Source: Anaerolineae bacterium (lineage in GTDB: Bacteria > Chloroflexota > Anaerolineae > Promineifilales > Promineifilaceae). Taken from it: DNA of 64,000 nucleotides. Every line of letters begins with the position of its first letter. Position 1 is the stretch's first letter. The DNA lies in contig JADLAX010000088.1 of NCBI GenBank assembly GCA_020848035.1, positions 1 through 64,000 of the forward strand, read 5' to 3'. Position numbers and translations under genes: made by a program. This document shows, piece by piece, positions 40,208-50,204 of the stretch. The notes beneath the pieces are model-generated. The model was not told where the DNA came from. It was given only the letters and a program-made list of their open reading frames with translations, and searched no databases.

Positions 40208-42658
40208 TTACCCTCTATTTTCCGGCTGTGGCGGCACCACCTGCTCGTTGTTTGGTGGTGGGCTGGCAAAATGGCGTGCCTGGTCAGTTAGCCTGTTTAG
40301 GCGCTGCACAATACGGCCGTTGACGCTCCCTTCCGGATAATGACCCTCGCTGTTTGCTTCACCTGCGGGTAAGCCTGTCAGCAGCGCCAGCCCTTCGTCG
40401 ACGCTGCTGACCGGGTAGAGGTGGAACTGCCCGGCGGCGGCCGCCGCCACCACATCCGGGCGCAGCATCAGGTTGTGTACGTTTGCCGCCGGAATCAGCA
40501 CCCCTTGCTCCCCCGTCAGGCCGCGTGCCTGGCAGACGTCGAAAAAGCCCTCGATTTTCTCGTTCACCCCGCCAATTGCCTGGATCTGGCCACGCTGGTT
40601 CACCGAGCCAGTGACGGCCAGCGACTGCTTGAGCGGCACATCGGCCAGGGCCGAGAGCAGGGCGTACAGCTCGGCCGAGGAAGCGCTGTCCCCCTCTACA
40701 CCGCTGTAGGATTGTTCAAACACCAGGGTGGCAGCGAGAGATAACGGCCGTTCCGCCGCATACCGTGCTCCTAAAAAGCCCACCAAAATCAGCACCCCTT
40801 TGGTGTGGATCGGCCCGCCCAACTCCACCTGCCGCTCGATGTCTACCACGTCGCCCTTGCCCAGGCGTACCCGGGCGGTGATGCGGTTGGGGCGGCCAAA
40901 GGCGTAATTGTCTAGCATGATCACCGAGAGGCCGTTGATCTGGCCAACGGCCGTTCCCGCCGTGTCGATCAAAATCCTGTCGCGCAAAATCGTTTCCTGG
41001 ATGCGCTCGCGAATCCGGCTGGAGCGGTAAACCTGGGCCTCCAGCGCCTTCTGCACGTCCGGCGCCGTGACATAGTTGTGGGCCGCTTCACCGGCCCAGT
41101 AATCCGCCTCGCGCAGCAAATCGCTGATGCTTTGCATGTGGGTGGTGAGCTTGGTGGCATCCCCTGCCAGCCGCGCGCTGTGCTCAATGACCCGGGCCAC
41201 GGCCGCCCGGTCGAAGTGGCGCAGCTTTTCCTTGCGTGCCAGGTTGGCAATCAGACTGGCGTACGCCTGGCTGTTGGCCTGGTCGCGCACCATCTCATTT
41301 TCAAAATCGGCCGCCACCTTAAACAGTTCGCGGAAATCTGGATCGTAGCTGCACAGCAGGTAATACAGCTCGCGGTCACCGGTTAAAATGACCTTGGTGT
41401 TCAGCGGAATCGGCTCCGGCTCCAAGGAGACGGTGCTGATGGTGCTAAACAGCTGCCCCAGCGACTCGATGTGAATTTGCCGGGCACGCAGGGCGCGTTT
41501 GAGCCCTTCCCAGGCATACGGCTGCTGCAACAGCTTGCGCACGTCCAGGATGAGGTAGCCACCGTTGGCCCGGTGCAGCGCCCCGGCTTTGATGAGGGTG
41601 AAGTCGGTGAGCAGCGTGCCCATTTGTGAGATGTGTTCCACACTCCCCACCAGGTTTTGGTAGCTGGGCAGGTCTTCAAAGATGACCGGCGCGCCGGTGG
41701 TCTGGCCGTTATCGACGATGACGTTGATCTGGTAGCGGGTGACGATGCTGCGCCGGGGCGAGCCAGACGAGGCGATGCCCGCCAGGGCCGCTGGTGCTTC
41801 CTGGTCTGGCTCCATAAAACCGCCGACGTTGGCGACAATGTCTTGTTGTACAGCTTCCAGATGGGCCAGCACGTCGGGCAGGGATGCGTAGGTTTGGGCC
41901 AGTTCGGTAAAGAGGGGGCGCAGGGTGGCAGCGGCCGTTTCTTCTTGCAGCTTTTTTAACTTATTTTGTGCATCGCGGTGCCACTGCGGCACCTGCTGCA
42001 TAATCGCTTGCAGCGCGGCTTGCAGCTCGTTGATGCGCGTTTCAATATCCGCCTGTGCCTCGGGGGAGAGGCCGTCAAACTCCTCCGGGGTGATCACTTC
42101 GCCCTGCTGCAGCGGGGCAAAGCCAAAACCGGCCGAGGTGCTGATGATCCTGATGCTGTGGGCCTCAGCCTGCGCTTCCAGCTCCTTAAACGAGCGGGAC
42201 TCCCGCTCTTTCAGCTCTTTGAGGATGGCTTTGTTTTTGGCGATGGTTTCTTCGCGGTTTAAGGTGGCGGGAATGACGGTCAGCAAATCCTCGATGAGCT
42301 GCGCCATTTCTTGCTGGAACTGGCCGCCCTGCCCGGCAGGCAGATGCAAGGCGCGGGGCCGGTGCAGCTGATGAAAGTTGTTCACGTAGCACCAGTCATC
42401 GGGGGTGGCTTGGGTGGGGGCTTGTTGGGCGAGGTATTGGTTAACGGCCGTCTGTTTGCCCACCCCATTTGGCCCCAGCGCATACAGGTTAAACCCGCCG
42501 TGCTGAATGCCCAGGCCAAAACGAATGGCGGCCACGGCCCGGGTCTGGCCAATGATGTCGTCGGTGTTTTCTAATTCGGCCGTGGTGGTGAAGCTAAACT
42601 GACTCGGATCACACTGCCGGTACAGCTGTCCGGCGGTTAACGGTTTGGGTATTGTCAT
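40208..42658 (-). CDS. Lon-family ATP-dependent protease, LonH/LonC (YcbZ-like) type
   Basis: 816 residues. The N-terminal ATPase-like region has GPNGVGKQT (a variant Walker A) and a long coiled insert (about 150-260). The C-terminal S16 protease domain has the Ser-Lys dyad: Ser658 in GDSASSAEL and Lys701 in NEKIEGF, 43 residues apart as in Lon. KVILTGDRELYYLL and IRERIQETILRD are typical of the YcbZ group. It should degrade selected proteins; the E. coli homologue has been linked to stress. AGGAG lies about nine nt before ATG 42658. The ICMT gene upstream (12-bp gap) is co-transcribed. Confidence 0.85.
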   Translation of the reverse strand: MTIPKPLTAGQLYRQCDPSQFSFTTTAELENTDDIIGQTRAVAAIRFGLGIQHGGFNLYALGPNGVGKQTAVNQYLAQQAPTQATPDDWCYVNNFHQLHRPRALHLPAGQGGQFQQEMAQLIEDLLTVIPATLNREETIAKNKAILKELKERESRSFKELEAQAEAHSIRIISTSAGFGFAPLQQGEVITPEEFDGLSPEAQADIETRINELQAALQAIMQQVPQWHRDAQNKLKKLQEETAAATLRPLFTELAQTYASLPDVLAHLEAVQQDIVANVGGFMEPDQEAPAALAGIASSGSPRRSIVTRYQINVIVDNGQTTGAPVIFEDLPSYQNLVGSVEHISQMGTLLTDFTLIKAGALHRANGGYLILDVRKLLQQPYAWEGLKRALRARQIHIESLGQLFSTISTVSLEPEPIPLNTKVILTGDRELYYLLCSYDPDFRELFKVAADFENEMVRDQANSQAYASLIANLARKEKLRHFDRAAVARVIEHSARLAGDATKLTTHMQSISDLLREADYWAGEAAHNYVTAPDVQKALEAQVYRSSRIRERIQETILRDRILIDTAGTAVGQINGLSVIMLDNYAFGRPNRITARVRLGKGDVVDIERQVELGGPIHTKGVLILVGFLGARYAAERPLSLAATLVFEQSYSGVEGDSASSAELYALLSALADVPLKQSLAVTGSVNQRGQIQAIGGVNEKIEGFFDVCQARGLTGEQGVLIPAANVHNLMLRPDVVAAAAAGQFHLYPVSSVDEGLALLTGLPAGEANSEGHYPEGSVNGRIVQRLNRLTDQARHFASPPPNNEQVVPPQPENRG

Positions 42659-42670
42659 GGCACACGCTCC

Positions 42671-43369
42671 TTACCACACGCCCGGCAGCAGGCGGTAGCG
42701 CACCTGCCGGGCATAAGCCTGGTATCCCTCCAGTTCGGCCTGCAAAGTTGCATCCTCCCAGGCCGTGCGCAAAATGAGCAGCGCGGCAAGAACCAGCGCA
42801 GGCACCAGCGCCGACCGCGAATCGAGGAAAAAAGGGACAGCCAGGTAGGTTACCAGGGCACCGGCATAACCGGGATGGCGCATCCAGCGGTACGGGCCGC
42901 GGCTCACCACGTGGTGGTTGCGTTCCCTTTGAATGCGTACCATTCCCGAGAAGTAGCGATTCACAATCAGGGCATAGGAGCTGAGGGCATATCCGGCCAG
43001 GATGGCCAGAAGGGCCACCAGCTTCAGCGGTAGGCTGAAGGGAGTGCTCCAGCCCAACAGGGCATCCAGCCCGGCGGTCAGGGGGATGAGGCCGCCGCCC
43101 AGGGCGACGGCCGGGGCCAGCCATTTGTCCCACGGTTTGGCGTCTGGCTGCTGGGCAAAGCGGGCGCGTTCGGCCAGCAGGTCGGGGTGGCGTTTGGCGG
43201 CCAGCGCCCGGCTGATGATGAAGCCCAGGATGGTGATAAGGGCGTAGGCCCAGCCTTCCCACCAGGTCCAGTGCCAGGAGATGAGCAGGGGCAGCAGGGG
43301 AATACCAATGACAAAAAACAATATTTGGGCCAATACGGCCGTTGTTATCTTCGGTTTGGCTGCTTCCAT
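42671..43369 (-). CDS. Isoprenylcysteine carboxyl methyltransferase-like membrane enzyme
   Basis: 232 residues, five to six helices. The C-terminal segment GPYRWMRHPGYAGALVTYLAVP and ILRTAWEDATLQAELEGYQAYARQVRYRLLPGVW (shown here in parts) are the ICMT/PEMT catalytic core; His, Arg and the ED pair should bind SAM and a lipid. Bacterial members methylate lipid or quinone head groups, or are of unknown function. It starts the transcript containing the Lon-like protease. Confidence 0.8.
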   Translation of the reverse strand: MEAAKPKITTAVLAQILFFVIGIPLLPLLISWHWTWWEGWAYALITILGFIISRALAAKRHPDLLAERARFAQQPDAKPWDKWLAPAVALGGGLIPLTAGLDALLGWSTPFSLPLKLVALLAILAGYALSSYALIVNRYFSGMVRIQRERNHHVVSRGPYRWMRHPGYAGALVTYLAVPFFLDSRSALVPALVLAALLILRTAWEDATLQAELEGYQAYARQVRYRLLPGVW

Positions 43370-43711
43370 AACTGTAATACCCTCAGTTATTGGCTACCCG
43401 TAATTTGTGATAGCTCACCGTGTACTGCCCTGCCGAAAATGAGCCTGATGCCCTATGACATCATGGTAGGCGGTGCCCTGGTTGGGCAGCAAGTGACAAA
43501 AGATATAGCCACCCCTGATGAAGATAATTTCCTCCTCACCTGGCCAATTTGTACGCTGTTTTGGCTTGAGCATTGTTTATGATTATTTTATAATGCCCTT
43601 GTTTGCTTTTGAAACGAATTGTTTATAGACAGCTTCCCAGTTTGCGCGTTCTGATCTTCAGGAACCTTTTGGTTATTTTGGAACTACAGCAGACATTGTT
43701 AGAGGAATAGT
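43370..43711 (+). other. Gap before the PAS kinase
   Basis: The gap contains the promoter at 43566-43594 and no other recognisable gene. Short frames here are overlaps with the ICMT gene or lack a ribosome site. Confidence 0.5.
43566..43594 (+). promoter_or_regulatory. Sigma70-like promoter of the PAS kinase
   Basis: TTGAGC (43566-43571), 17 bp, perfect TATAAT (43589-43594). Predicted leader of about 110 nt before ATG 43712. Confidence 0.6.
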
Positions 43712-46700
43712 ATGGGCCATTTGCCGTTTGCCCACTCCCCATCGCTTTCGCACTCTCCTTATCTTCACGAAATTTCGCACGCACTTTTTGAAGCAGCTGA
43801 GCAAGCCATGTTTGTGGTGGATGAAGACGAGCGCATTTTGGCCGCCAACGCGGCTGCCTGTCTGCTGGCCGGTGGTTCGGCCGAGGCGCTGCAAGGTGTT
43901 TTGCTGGCGGATCGGCTGCCGCACCCCGTTACGCTGGTGCCGAAGCCGCTGGAGAACGGCCGTAATCTCCTCATTGTCACGCCCACGCCAGTGAACGAGA
44001 GCCAGCCCGCCGCCCTGCCCCAAGGGCTGCCTCGCAAGGCAGACAGCCTGGCCAACTCCCCTTATGGCTTTGATGCGGTCAGCGCCGACGGCCAGTTTCT
44101 GTACGCCAACCCGGCTTACCTGAAAATGTGGGGATACGATTCTCTGGAAGAGATTCTCGGCACGTCCCCCGTGGGTCACTGCGCCGATCCGTCGGTGCCC
44201 GAACAACTCATCCGCAACCTGGAAGCACACGGCGATTACACGCTGGAATTCACCGCGCGGCGCAAAGATAGGTCCACTTTTCAAGTGCTCATGTCGGCGC
44301 AAAAGGTGGTAGACAGTCAGGGGGTGGTGACGTACGAAGGCACCTCGATTGACATTACCGAGTGGGACCAGGCGCGTGCCGCGTTACGCCAGTCTGAGGC
44401 CAATCTTCAGGCCATTTTTAACAACAGCTTGCAAGGGTTTGTTTTGCTGGATCGGCAACGCCAGGTGCTGGCGATGAATTCGGTGGCGGCGGACCTGGTG
44501 GCGCGGGAGGGCACACGGCCGTTTCAACCCGGTGAGCTTGTCGACAATCTGTTCCCCGCCGCGCAGCTGGTGGGTTTTGCCGATGCTTTTGCCCTGACAC
44601 TGGACGGCCAGAGCAGCAGCCATGAGATCAGAATCGAGTCCCCGGCCAGCTCATTTTGGTACGAAGTTCACCTCAGTCCGGTGGCCACAAACGATGGGCA
44701 CATTACTGGCGTTTCGTTAAGTTTTTTAGACATTACCGGCCGCAAAACGGCCGAAACCAGCCTGCAAGAAAGTGAAGCCCGCCTTGTGGCTATCATTGAT
44801 TCGGCCATGGACGCCATTGTGAGCCTCGACGAGGCGCAGCGCATTGTGATGTTTAACGCTGCGGCCCAGCAAATGTTTGGCTACACGGCCGAGCAAGCCA
44901 TTGGCCAGCTGCACGACATCCTGCTGCCCGAACGTTTTCGTCAGAACCATCGTTTTCATGTAGAGAACTTTGGGTCACGTGGCAAAGCAAACCTGGCTAT
45001 GGGAACGCACCGCCCCACCTTGCTCGCTTTGCGCGCCAATGGGGAGGAATTCCCCGTTGAAGTGTCCATTTCTCAGGTGACCAGTGGTGAAAAGGTGGTT
45101 TATACGGCCATTATGCGCGATATCACCAATCGCGTGGAGGCCGAAGCGGCCCTGCTGGCGTCGGAAGAGCGATTACGCCTGTTTATTGATCATGCCCCCG
45201 CCGCGTTAGCCATGTTTGATCGTGACATGAGATATATTGCCACCAGTCTGCGCTGGATGGAGGATTTTGAATTAGGGCCGGAGCCTGTTAATGGGAAGCT
45301 GCACTACGAAATTTTCCCTGGACTTCCGGAACGGTGGAAACACGCTCATCAACGAGGATTAGCTGGTGAGGTTGTTTCTATGGATGAGGACAAGTTTGTG
45401 CGACTAGACGGCCGTATCCAATGGCTGCGGTGGGAGCTGCACCCCTGGTACACGGCCGACAACCGCGTCGGCGGCATTCTCATCTTTTCTGAAGATATCA
45501 CCAAACGCAAAGAGGCCGAAGACGCCGTCAAAGATCTGCAAGCCATTCTCTCTGAGGCGGAAGCCGTGGCCAACATTGGCAGCTGGCGTTGGGACCTGGC
45601 CACGCAAAAAGTGACGTGGTCTAACCAGATGTTCACCCTGTTTGGGGTGGACCCGGCCACCTTTGATGGCGACGTGGAACGGATCATCAGCCTGCGCATC
45701 CACCCCGATGATGTGGAGGCGACGAACCAATCTAATCTGGCGGTATTGCAGCACCGTAGGCCCAGCCCGCTGGAGTATCGCATAGTGCTGCCCAATGGCA
45801 CGGTCCGCACGGTGTGGGCCGAGGGGCGTCTGATGTACGACGAGTCCGGCGAGCCCACTGCCCTGGTGGGTTATGTGCAGGACATTACCGAGCGCAAGCG
45901 CACCGAGGCGGCCATCAAGGAGCTGCAAGAGCTGCTGGCTGAAGCGGAGTCGGTGGCCCAGATTGGCAGCTTTAAATGGAACGTGGTTGCGGAAGAGTTC
46001 ACCTGGTCCGACGGCCTGTATAAGCTTTTCCAGATTGACCGGGAAAGCTTCGACGGTGATGTGAACCGCGCCGTCAGCGAGCGCATTCATCCCGATGATT
46101 GGCACCGGGCCAGCCACCTGGCCATGACCATGTTTGTGAAACATGAGCCTGTGTCGCTGGAGTATCGCCTGGTGCGGCCAGATGGCACGGAACCGGTGGT
46201 CTGGCAAGACAGCCGGATGATTTATGATGAGAATGGGGCAGTAACGGCCGTTATTGGCTACGTGCAAGATATCACCAGGCGCAAGGCGGCCGAGCAAGCT
46301 CTGCATGACAGCGAAGAGCGGTACCACCTCGCCCTGGAAAATATGCTGGAAGGCTGCCAGATCATCGGCTTTGACTGGCGTTACCTCTACGTGAACGCCA
46401 GCGTGGTGGCCAGCAGCCGCCGCCGCAAAGAAGAAATGTTGGGAAGGACGATGATGGAGGTTTTCCCCGGCATTGAGGAGATCGAACTGTTTGCCGTGCT
46501 GCACCGCTGCATGGTGGAACGGACCGCCGAGCTGTTTGAAAATAAGTTTGTCTACGACGATGGCTCGTTTGCCTGGTTTAACCTCAGCGTGCAGCCTGTG
46601 CCCGAAGGTTTGTTTATCCTTTCCGTGGACATCACGGAACGGAAGCAGGTCGAAGAAGCGCTGCGCCAATCGGAGGCGCGCTTTTCGACCGCTTTCCAGC

Positions 46701-48994
46701 TCAGCCCGGCGGCGCTGTCACTGACCCGGCAAGACGGCCGTATTTTCGACGTCAACACCGGTTACGAGCGGCTGTCTGGCTATACCCGCGAAGAGCTCAT
46801 CGGCCGCGATGCCACCGAAGTGGGCATCTTCACCGTGGCCCAGCGCCATGACCTGCGGCAGCGCATGATAGAACAGGGCGGCATTCTGAACGAAGCCGAA
46901 ATGATGGTGTACAACAAATCGGGCGAGCTGCGTTACGTGCTCTACTCGGTAAAATCAATTGAAATTGGGGATGAGATATTTGCTCTTACCCTCGCCTTCG
47001 ACATTACCGACCGCAAGCAGCTGGAAACCGCCCTGAAGGAGATGGCCGAAAACATGGCCACGGCGCAGGCCATTACCCACTCCGGCAGCTGGGAACTCCG
47101 CCTGGCACCCACTGGCTCGGTGGTCAGCGCACACATCTGGTCAGATGAGTGTTACCGCATTTTTGGCCTGGAACCGGGTTCCGGCCCCGTTACGGTCGAT
47201 GATTTTTACTCGATGGTGCACCCGGACGATCGGGTGGGGGTCCGCCAGATATTTCAGGAAGGGATTGCGGAGTGCAAGGAGACAAACTGGGAATACCGCA
47301 TTATTCGGCCCGATGGCTCCATTCGCACCATTTTTGACCAGGTAAAACCGCTGGTGGATGAGCACACCGGCCAGCTCATCAAGGTGGTTGGCCTGGTGCA
47401 GGACATTACCGAAGGTCGGCGGGCGGAAGCGACGATTGATCAGCTCAACCGACGCATGGAGATGATTCTCAATTCGGCAGGTGAAGGCATCTATGGAATT
47501 GATATGGACGGCCGTATCACCTTCATCAATCCCACCATGGCCCACATGGTAGGGTGGGAACCTGCTGATCTGCTGGGTAAACAGGCCCACGCCGCCTTCC
47601 ATCACTCCCGGTCCGACGGCACACCCTACCCTCCCGAAGAGTGTGGTGTGCAGCTCTCCGTGCGCAGCGGGCAGTCCTACCAAAATGACGAGGACACCTA
47701 CTGGCACCAAAATGGCCAGCCGGTGTTGGTCGATTACACCTGCACCCCCATTTCGGACGCGGGCCTGGTCTTGGGTTCGGTGATGGTGGTACGCGACATT
47801 ACCGAGCGGAAAAAGGCGGCGGAGCAGCAGCTGCTGCTAGAGGCGCAGCTGCGGCAGGCGCAAAAGATGGAAAGCATCGGCCGCCTGGCCGGGGGCATGG
47901 CCCACGACTTCAACAACCAGCTGGCCGTCATCAAGCTCTACGGCGACCTCATGCGCTACCGCATGCCCAAGGATGATCCGCTGCTGCCCAAGCTGGAGCA
48001 GATCCGCCAGGCGGTGGATCGCGCTACCCACCTGACGCGCCAGCTGCTGGCCTTTAGCCGCAAGCAGGTGCTGCAGCCTGTGGTGCTAGACATGAACGAC
48101 CTGGTAACCAACCTGGAGAAGATGTTGGCGCGCCTCATTGGGGAAGACATCACGCTTTCTACCGATTTGCAGCCGGGCCTCTGGCCCGTCACGGCCGATC
48201 CGGGGCAGCTGGAGCAGGTGATCATGAACCTGGTCATCAACGCCCGCGACGCGATGGCTACCGGCGGCATGCTCACCATTGAGACGCAGAATCTCATTCT
48301 GGATGAAACGACGCTGACCATGCACCAGGATGCCCTGCATGGTCCGGCGGTGATGCTGGCCGTCACCGACACCGGGCACGGCATGGATGAAGCAACACGG
48401 CTGCAAGTTTTTGAGCCGTTTTTCACCACGAAGGAACCGGGCAAAGGCACGGGGCTGGGGCTGGCGACGGTGCATGGCATTGTCAAACAAAGCGGCGGCA
48501 CAATTTACGTCTACAGCGAACCGGGGCAGGGCACCACGTTCAAAATTTACCTGCCCGCCAGCCAGGGAGTGGTGATCGATCTGGGAGAGGGGGGGCAAAC
48601 GGCCGTTCCCCCGCCTGGCCATGAGACCATTTTGCTGGTGGAAGATGAAGAGGCGCTGCGCCACCTGGTGCGGCTGACGCTGGAAGAGATTGGCTACACC
48701 ATTCTAGAAGCGGCGGATGGCAATGCGGCGCTGGCCCTGGCCGCCGAGCATCCAGACATCATTGATTTGCTGCTGACCGACGTGGTGCTGCCACAAAAAA
48801 GCGGCCGTAAGCTGGCCGAAGAACTCCAGATGCATCGCCCCCTGATGCGGGTGCTGTTCATGTCTGGCTACATGGATGATGCTGTGATGCGCCACGGCGT
48901 ATTGATGGCCGAAATGAACTTCCTCTCCAAGCCATTTTCGCGCAGCGCCCTGGCCTCCAAAGTGCGCGAGGTGCTGGAAAAGCCCTTGTCTTGA
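43712..48994 (+). CDS. Multi-PAS hybrid histidine kinase with receiver
   Basis: 1760 residues with no transmembrane helix, so probably soluble. About eleven PAS/PAC units in series occupy residues 20-1370, each ending in a DIT.R motif (for example SIDITEWDQ, FLDITGRKT, SEDITKRKE, VVRDITERK). Units 6 and 7 are close copies. Then HisKA with GGMAHDFNNQLAVIKLYG (His1398), HATPase_c (NLVINARDAM, DTGHGMD, GTGLGLATV) and a C-terminal REC domain with LLLTDVVLP (Asp1690) and FLSKPF. It likely integrates many small-molecule or redox signals. AGAGGAAT precedes ATG 43712. Confidence 0.92.
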   Translation: MGHLPFAHSPSLSHSPYLHEISHALFEAAEQAMFVVDEDERILAANAAACLLAGGSAEALQGVLLADRLPHPVTLVPKPLENGRNLLIVTPTPVNESQPAALPQGLPRKADSLANSPYGFDAVSADGQFLYANPAYLKMWGYDSLEEILGTSPVGHCADPSVPEQLIRNLEAHGDYTLEFTARRKDRSTFQVLMSAQKVVDSQGVVTYEGTSIDITEWDQARAALRQSEANLQAIFNNSLQGFVLLDRQRQVLAMNSVAADLVAREGTRPFQPGELVDNLFPAAQLVGFADAFALTLDGQSSSHEIRIESPASSFWYEVHLSPVATNDGHITGVSLSFLDITGRKTAETSLQESEARLVAIIDSAMDAIVSLDEAQRIVMFNAAAQQMFGYTAEQAIGQLHDILLPERFRQNHRFHVENFGSRGKANLAMGTHRPTLLALRANGEEFPVEVSISQVTSGEKVVYTAIMRDITNRVEAEAALLASEERLRLFIDHAPAALAMFDRDMRYIATSLRWMEDFELGPEPVNGKLHYEIFPGLPERWKHAHQRGLAGEVVSMDEDKFVRLDGRIQWLRWELHPWYTADNRVGGILIFSEDITKRKEAEDAVKDLQAILSEAEAVANIGSWRWDLATQKVTWSNQMFTLFGVDPATFDGDVERIISLRIHPDDVEATNQSNLAVLQHRRPSPLEYRIVLPNGTVRTVWAEGRLMYDESGEPTALVGYVQDITERKRTEAAIKELQELLAEAESVAQIGSFKWNVVAEEFTWSDGLYKLFQIDRESFDGDVNRAVSERIHPDDWHRASHLAMTMFVKHEPVSLEYRLVRPDGTEPVVWQDSRMIYDENGAVTAVIGYVQDITRRKAAEQALHDSEERYHLALENMLEGCQIIGFDWRYLYVNASVVASSRRRKEEMLGRTMMEVFPGIEEIELFAVLHRCMVERTAELFENKFVYDDGSFAWFNLSVQPVPEGLFILSVDITERKQVEEALRQSEARFSTAFQLSPAALSLTRQDGRIFDVNTGYERLSGYTREELIGRDATEVGIFTVAQRHDLRQRMIEQGGILNEAEMMVYNKSGELRYVLYSVKSIEIGDEIFALTLAFDITDRKQLETALKEMAENMATAQAITHSGSWELRLAPTGSVVSAHIWSDECYRIFGLEPGSGPVTVDDFYSMVHPDDRVGVRQIFQEGIAECKETNWEYRIIRPDGSIRTIFDQVKPLVDEHTGQLIKVVGLVQDITEGRRAEATIDQLNRRMEMILNSAGEGIYGIDMDGRITFINPTMAHMVGWEPADLLGKQAHAAFHHSRSDGTPYPPEECGVQLSVRSGQSYQNDEDTYWHQNGQPVLVDYTCTPISDAGLVLGSVMVVRDITERKKAAEQQLLLEAQLRQAQKMESIGRLAGGMAHDFNNQLAVIKLYGDLMRYRMPKDDPLLPKLEQIRQAVDRATHLTRQLLAFSRKQVLQPVVLDMNDLVTNLEKMLARLIGEDITLSTDLQPGLWPVTADPGQLEQVIMNLVINARDAMATGGMLTIETQNLILDETTLTMHQDALHGPAVMLAVTDTGHGMDEATRLQVFEPFFTTKEPGKGTGLGLATVHGIVKQSGGTIYVYSEPGQGTTFKIYLPASQGVVIDLGEGGQTAVPPPGHETILLVEDEEALRHLVRLTLEEIGYTILEAADGNAALALAAEHPDIIDLLLTDVVLPQKSGRKLAEELQMHRPLMRVLFMSGYMDDAVMRHGVLMAEMNFLSKPFSRSALASKVREVLEKPLS

Positions 48995-49007
48995 GATACC
49001 TGTGTTG

Positions 49008-49039
49008 AGATTGGGCCATTCTTTGGAATGGCCCAATCT
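49008..49039. terminator. Terminator/hairpin family AGATTGGGCC (copy 1)
   Basis: AGATTGGGCCATTC (49008-49021) pairs perfectly with 49026-49039, loop TTTG. It directly follows the PAS kinase stop. The copy at 56247-56279 has the paired substitution CCATT/AATGG to CCACT/AGTGG. Confidence 0.8.
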
Positions 49040-49209
49040 GTAAAACGGCGGGTATGCCCGCCGGTAAACCCCATCTTTCTGCCAGCCTCCGCTCAACCTG
49101 TACCCTTTTTGTACCTTCCTTCTATTAATTGATACATTCATTTTTGGTTTGTGTCTCCTTACAATCCAGGTAGAGGAAAATTTAACTTTGGCAAAAGGAG
49201 ATTGATCAG

Positions 49210-49770
49210 GTGAACGAACAAGCACGACGTGTAGAGGAAAAAAGTGAAAGTAATGTGGACAAAGCGGTTAGCGCCGTTCAAGAAAAAGTGGCTCCCGTCC
49301 GTGAAGAAGTGAAGCAGAAGAGCGGCGAAATGCTCAACGAAGCCAAAGCGGCGGCGGGGCAGGTGGGTGAGCAGGCAAAAAATACCCTGGCCAGCCAGAA
49401 AGATGAAGCGGCCCGGCAGCTTGGTGGGCTGGCTGAATCGCTGCGCCAGACAAGTCGCCAGCTGCGCCAGCAAGATCAGGGTGCCATTGCCAGTTACAGC
49501 AACAAGGTGGCCGATCAGATCGATCGCGCCTCTGGCTATTTGCAAGAGCGCAATTTAGACGATCTGCGGCACGACGCGGAGGCTTTTGCCCGCCGCCAGC
49601 CGGAAATTTTCATCGGTGGCGCGTTTACCCTGGGGTTGTTGGTCGCCCGGTTCCTGCGCAGCTCGGCACCGGAACCTGATTATCAACCCAGCCAGGAACC
49701 CTACCGCCAGGCCTACACCGCACCACGACCGACCCAAACGGCCGTTTCCCGCCAGCGCGTGCAAGGGTAG
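49210..49770 (+). CDS. Coiled-coil envelope-stress protein (YtxH/DUF883-like)
   Basis: 186 residues, starting with GTG 49210 after AAAGGAG. The first 130 residues are a long Lys/Glu/Gln/Ala-rich amphipathic helix (ESNVDKAVSAVQEKVAPVREEV and similar), resembling apolipoprotein/LEA-like proteins, followed by one hydrophobic segment (QPEIFIGGAFTLGLLVARFL, residues about 134-153) and a disordered tail. It probably sits on the inner membrane. First of a three-gene set with a holin-X and a DUF3618 protein, a combination common in bacterial stress clusters. Confidence 0.65.
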   Translation: MNEQARRVEEKSESNVDKAVSAVQEKVAPVREEVKQKSGEMLNEAKAAAGQVGEQAKNTLASQKDEAARQLGGLAESLRQTSRQLRQQDQGAIASYSNKVADQIDRASGYLQERNLDDLRHDAEAFARRQPEIFIGGAFTLGLLVARFLRSSAPEPDYQPSQEPYRQAYTAPRPTQTAVSRQRVQG

Positions 49771-49784
49771 GCAAAGGAGCCACC

Positions 49785-50204
49785 ATGACAACCTATTCGA
49801 ATCAGCAAAATTACCAGCAAACCCGCCAGCGGGAGCCTACGTTGGGCGAGTTGTTCGCTAACCTGTCTACCGGGGCCAGTGTGTTGGTACGCAAAGAAGT
49901 GGAGCTGGCCAAAGTAGAAATGAGCCAGAAAGCGGCCAAAGCGGGGCGCGAAGTAGCGCTGCTGACGGTGGCGGCGGTGTTGGCCAATGCGGCCCTGCTG
50001 TGCCTGATCGCGGCGTTGGTGCTGGGGCTGGGCTACCTGGTGCCGCTCTGGGCGTCGGCGCTGCTGGTGGGCGTGGGGCTGGCCATTGTGGCTGGCGTGA
50101 TGGCCTGGACCGGCCTGGAGGCGTTAAAACGCATCGATCCCCGGCCCACACAAACAATGGAAACGCTCCAGGAGGATAAAGAATGGCTAACCGAACAGCT
50201 GTAA
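49785..50204 (+). CDS. Phage holin superfamily III (holin-X) membrane protein
   Basis: 139 residues. EPTLGELFANLSTGASVLVRKEVELAKVE is the typical start of Phage_holin_3_6 proteins, followed by two transmembrane helices (about 57-82 and 84-108). In bacteria these are chromosomal envelope proteins, not lysis proteins. AGGAG lies before ATG 49785. Its end overlaps the next gene by 22 nt. Confidence 0.8.
   Translation: MTTYSNQQNYQQTRQREPTLGELFANLSTGASVLVRKEVELAKVEMSQKAAKAGREVALLTVAAVLANAALLCLIAALVLGLGYLVPLWASALLVGVGLAIVAGVMAWTGLEALKRIDPRPTQTMETLQEDKEWLTEQL

Noticed and set aside
45404-46669. 421-residue antisense frame in the PAS kinase
   Set aside because: The kinase frame has clear PAS repeats; the antisense frame is rich in His/Gly/Pro and is a byproduct of codon bias.
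49785-50204. Holin as part of a prophage
   Set aside because: The holin-X family is common in chromosomal stress clusters, and no phage gene is nearby.
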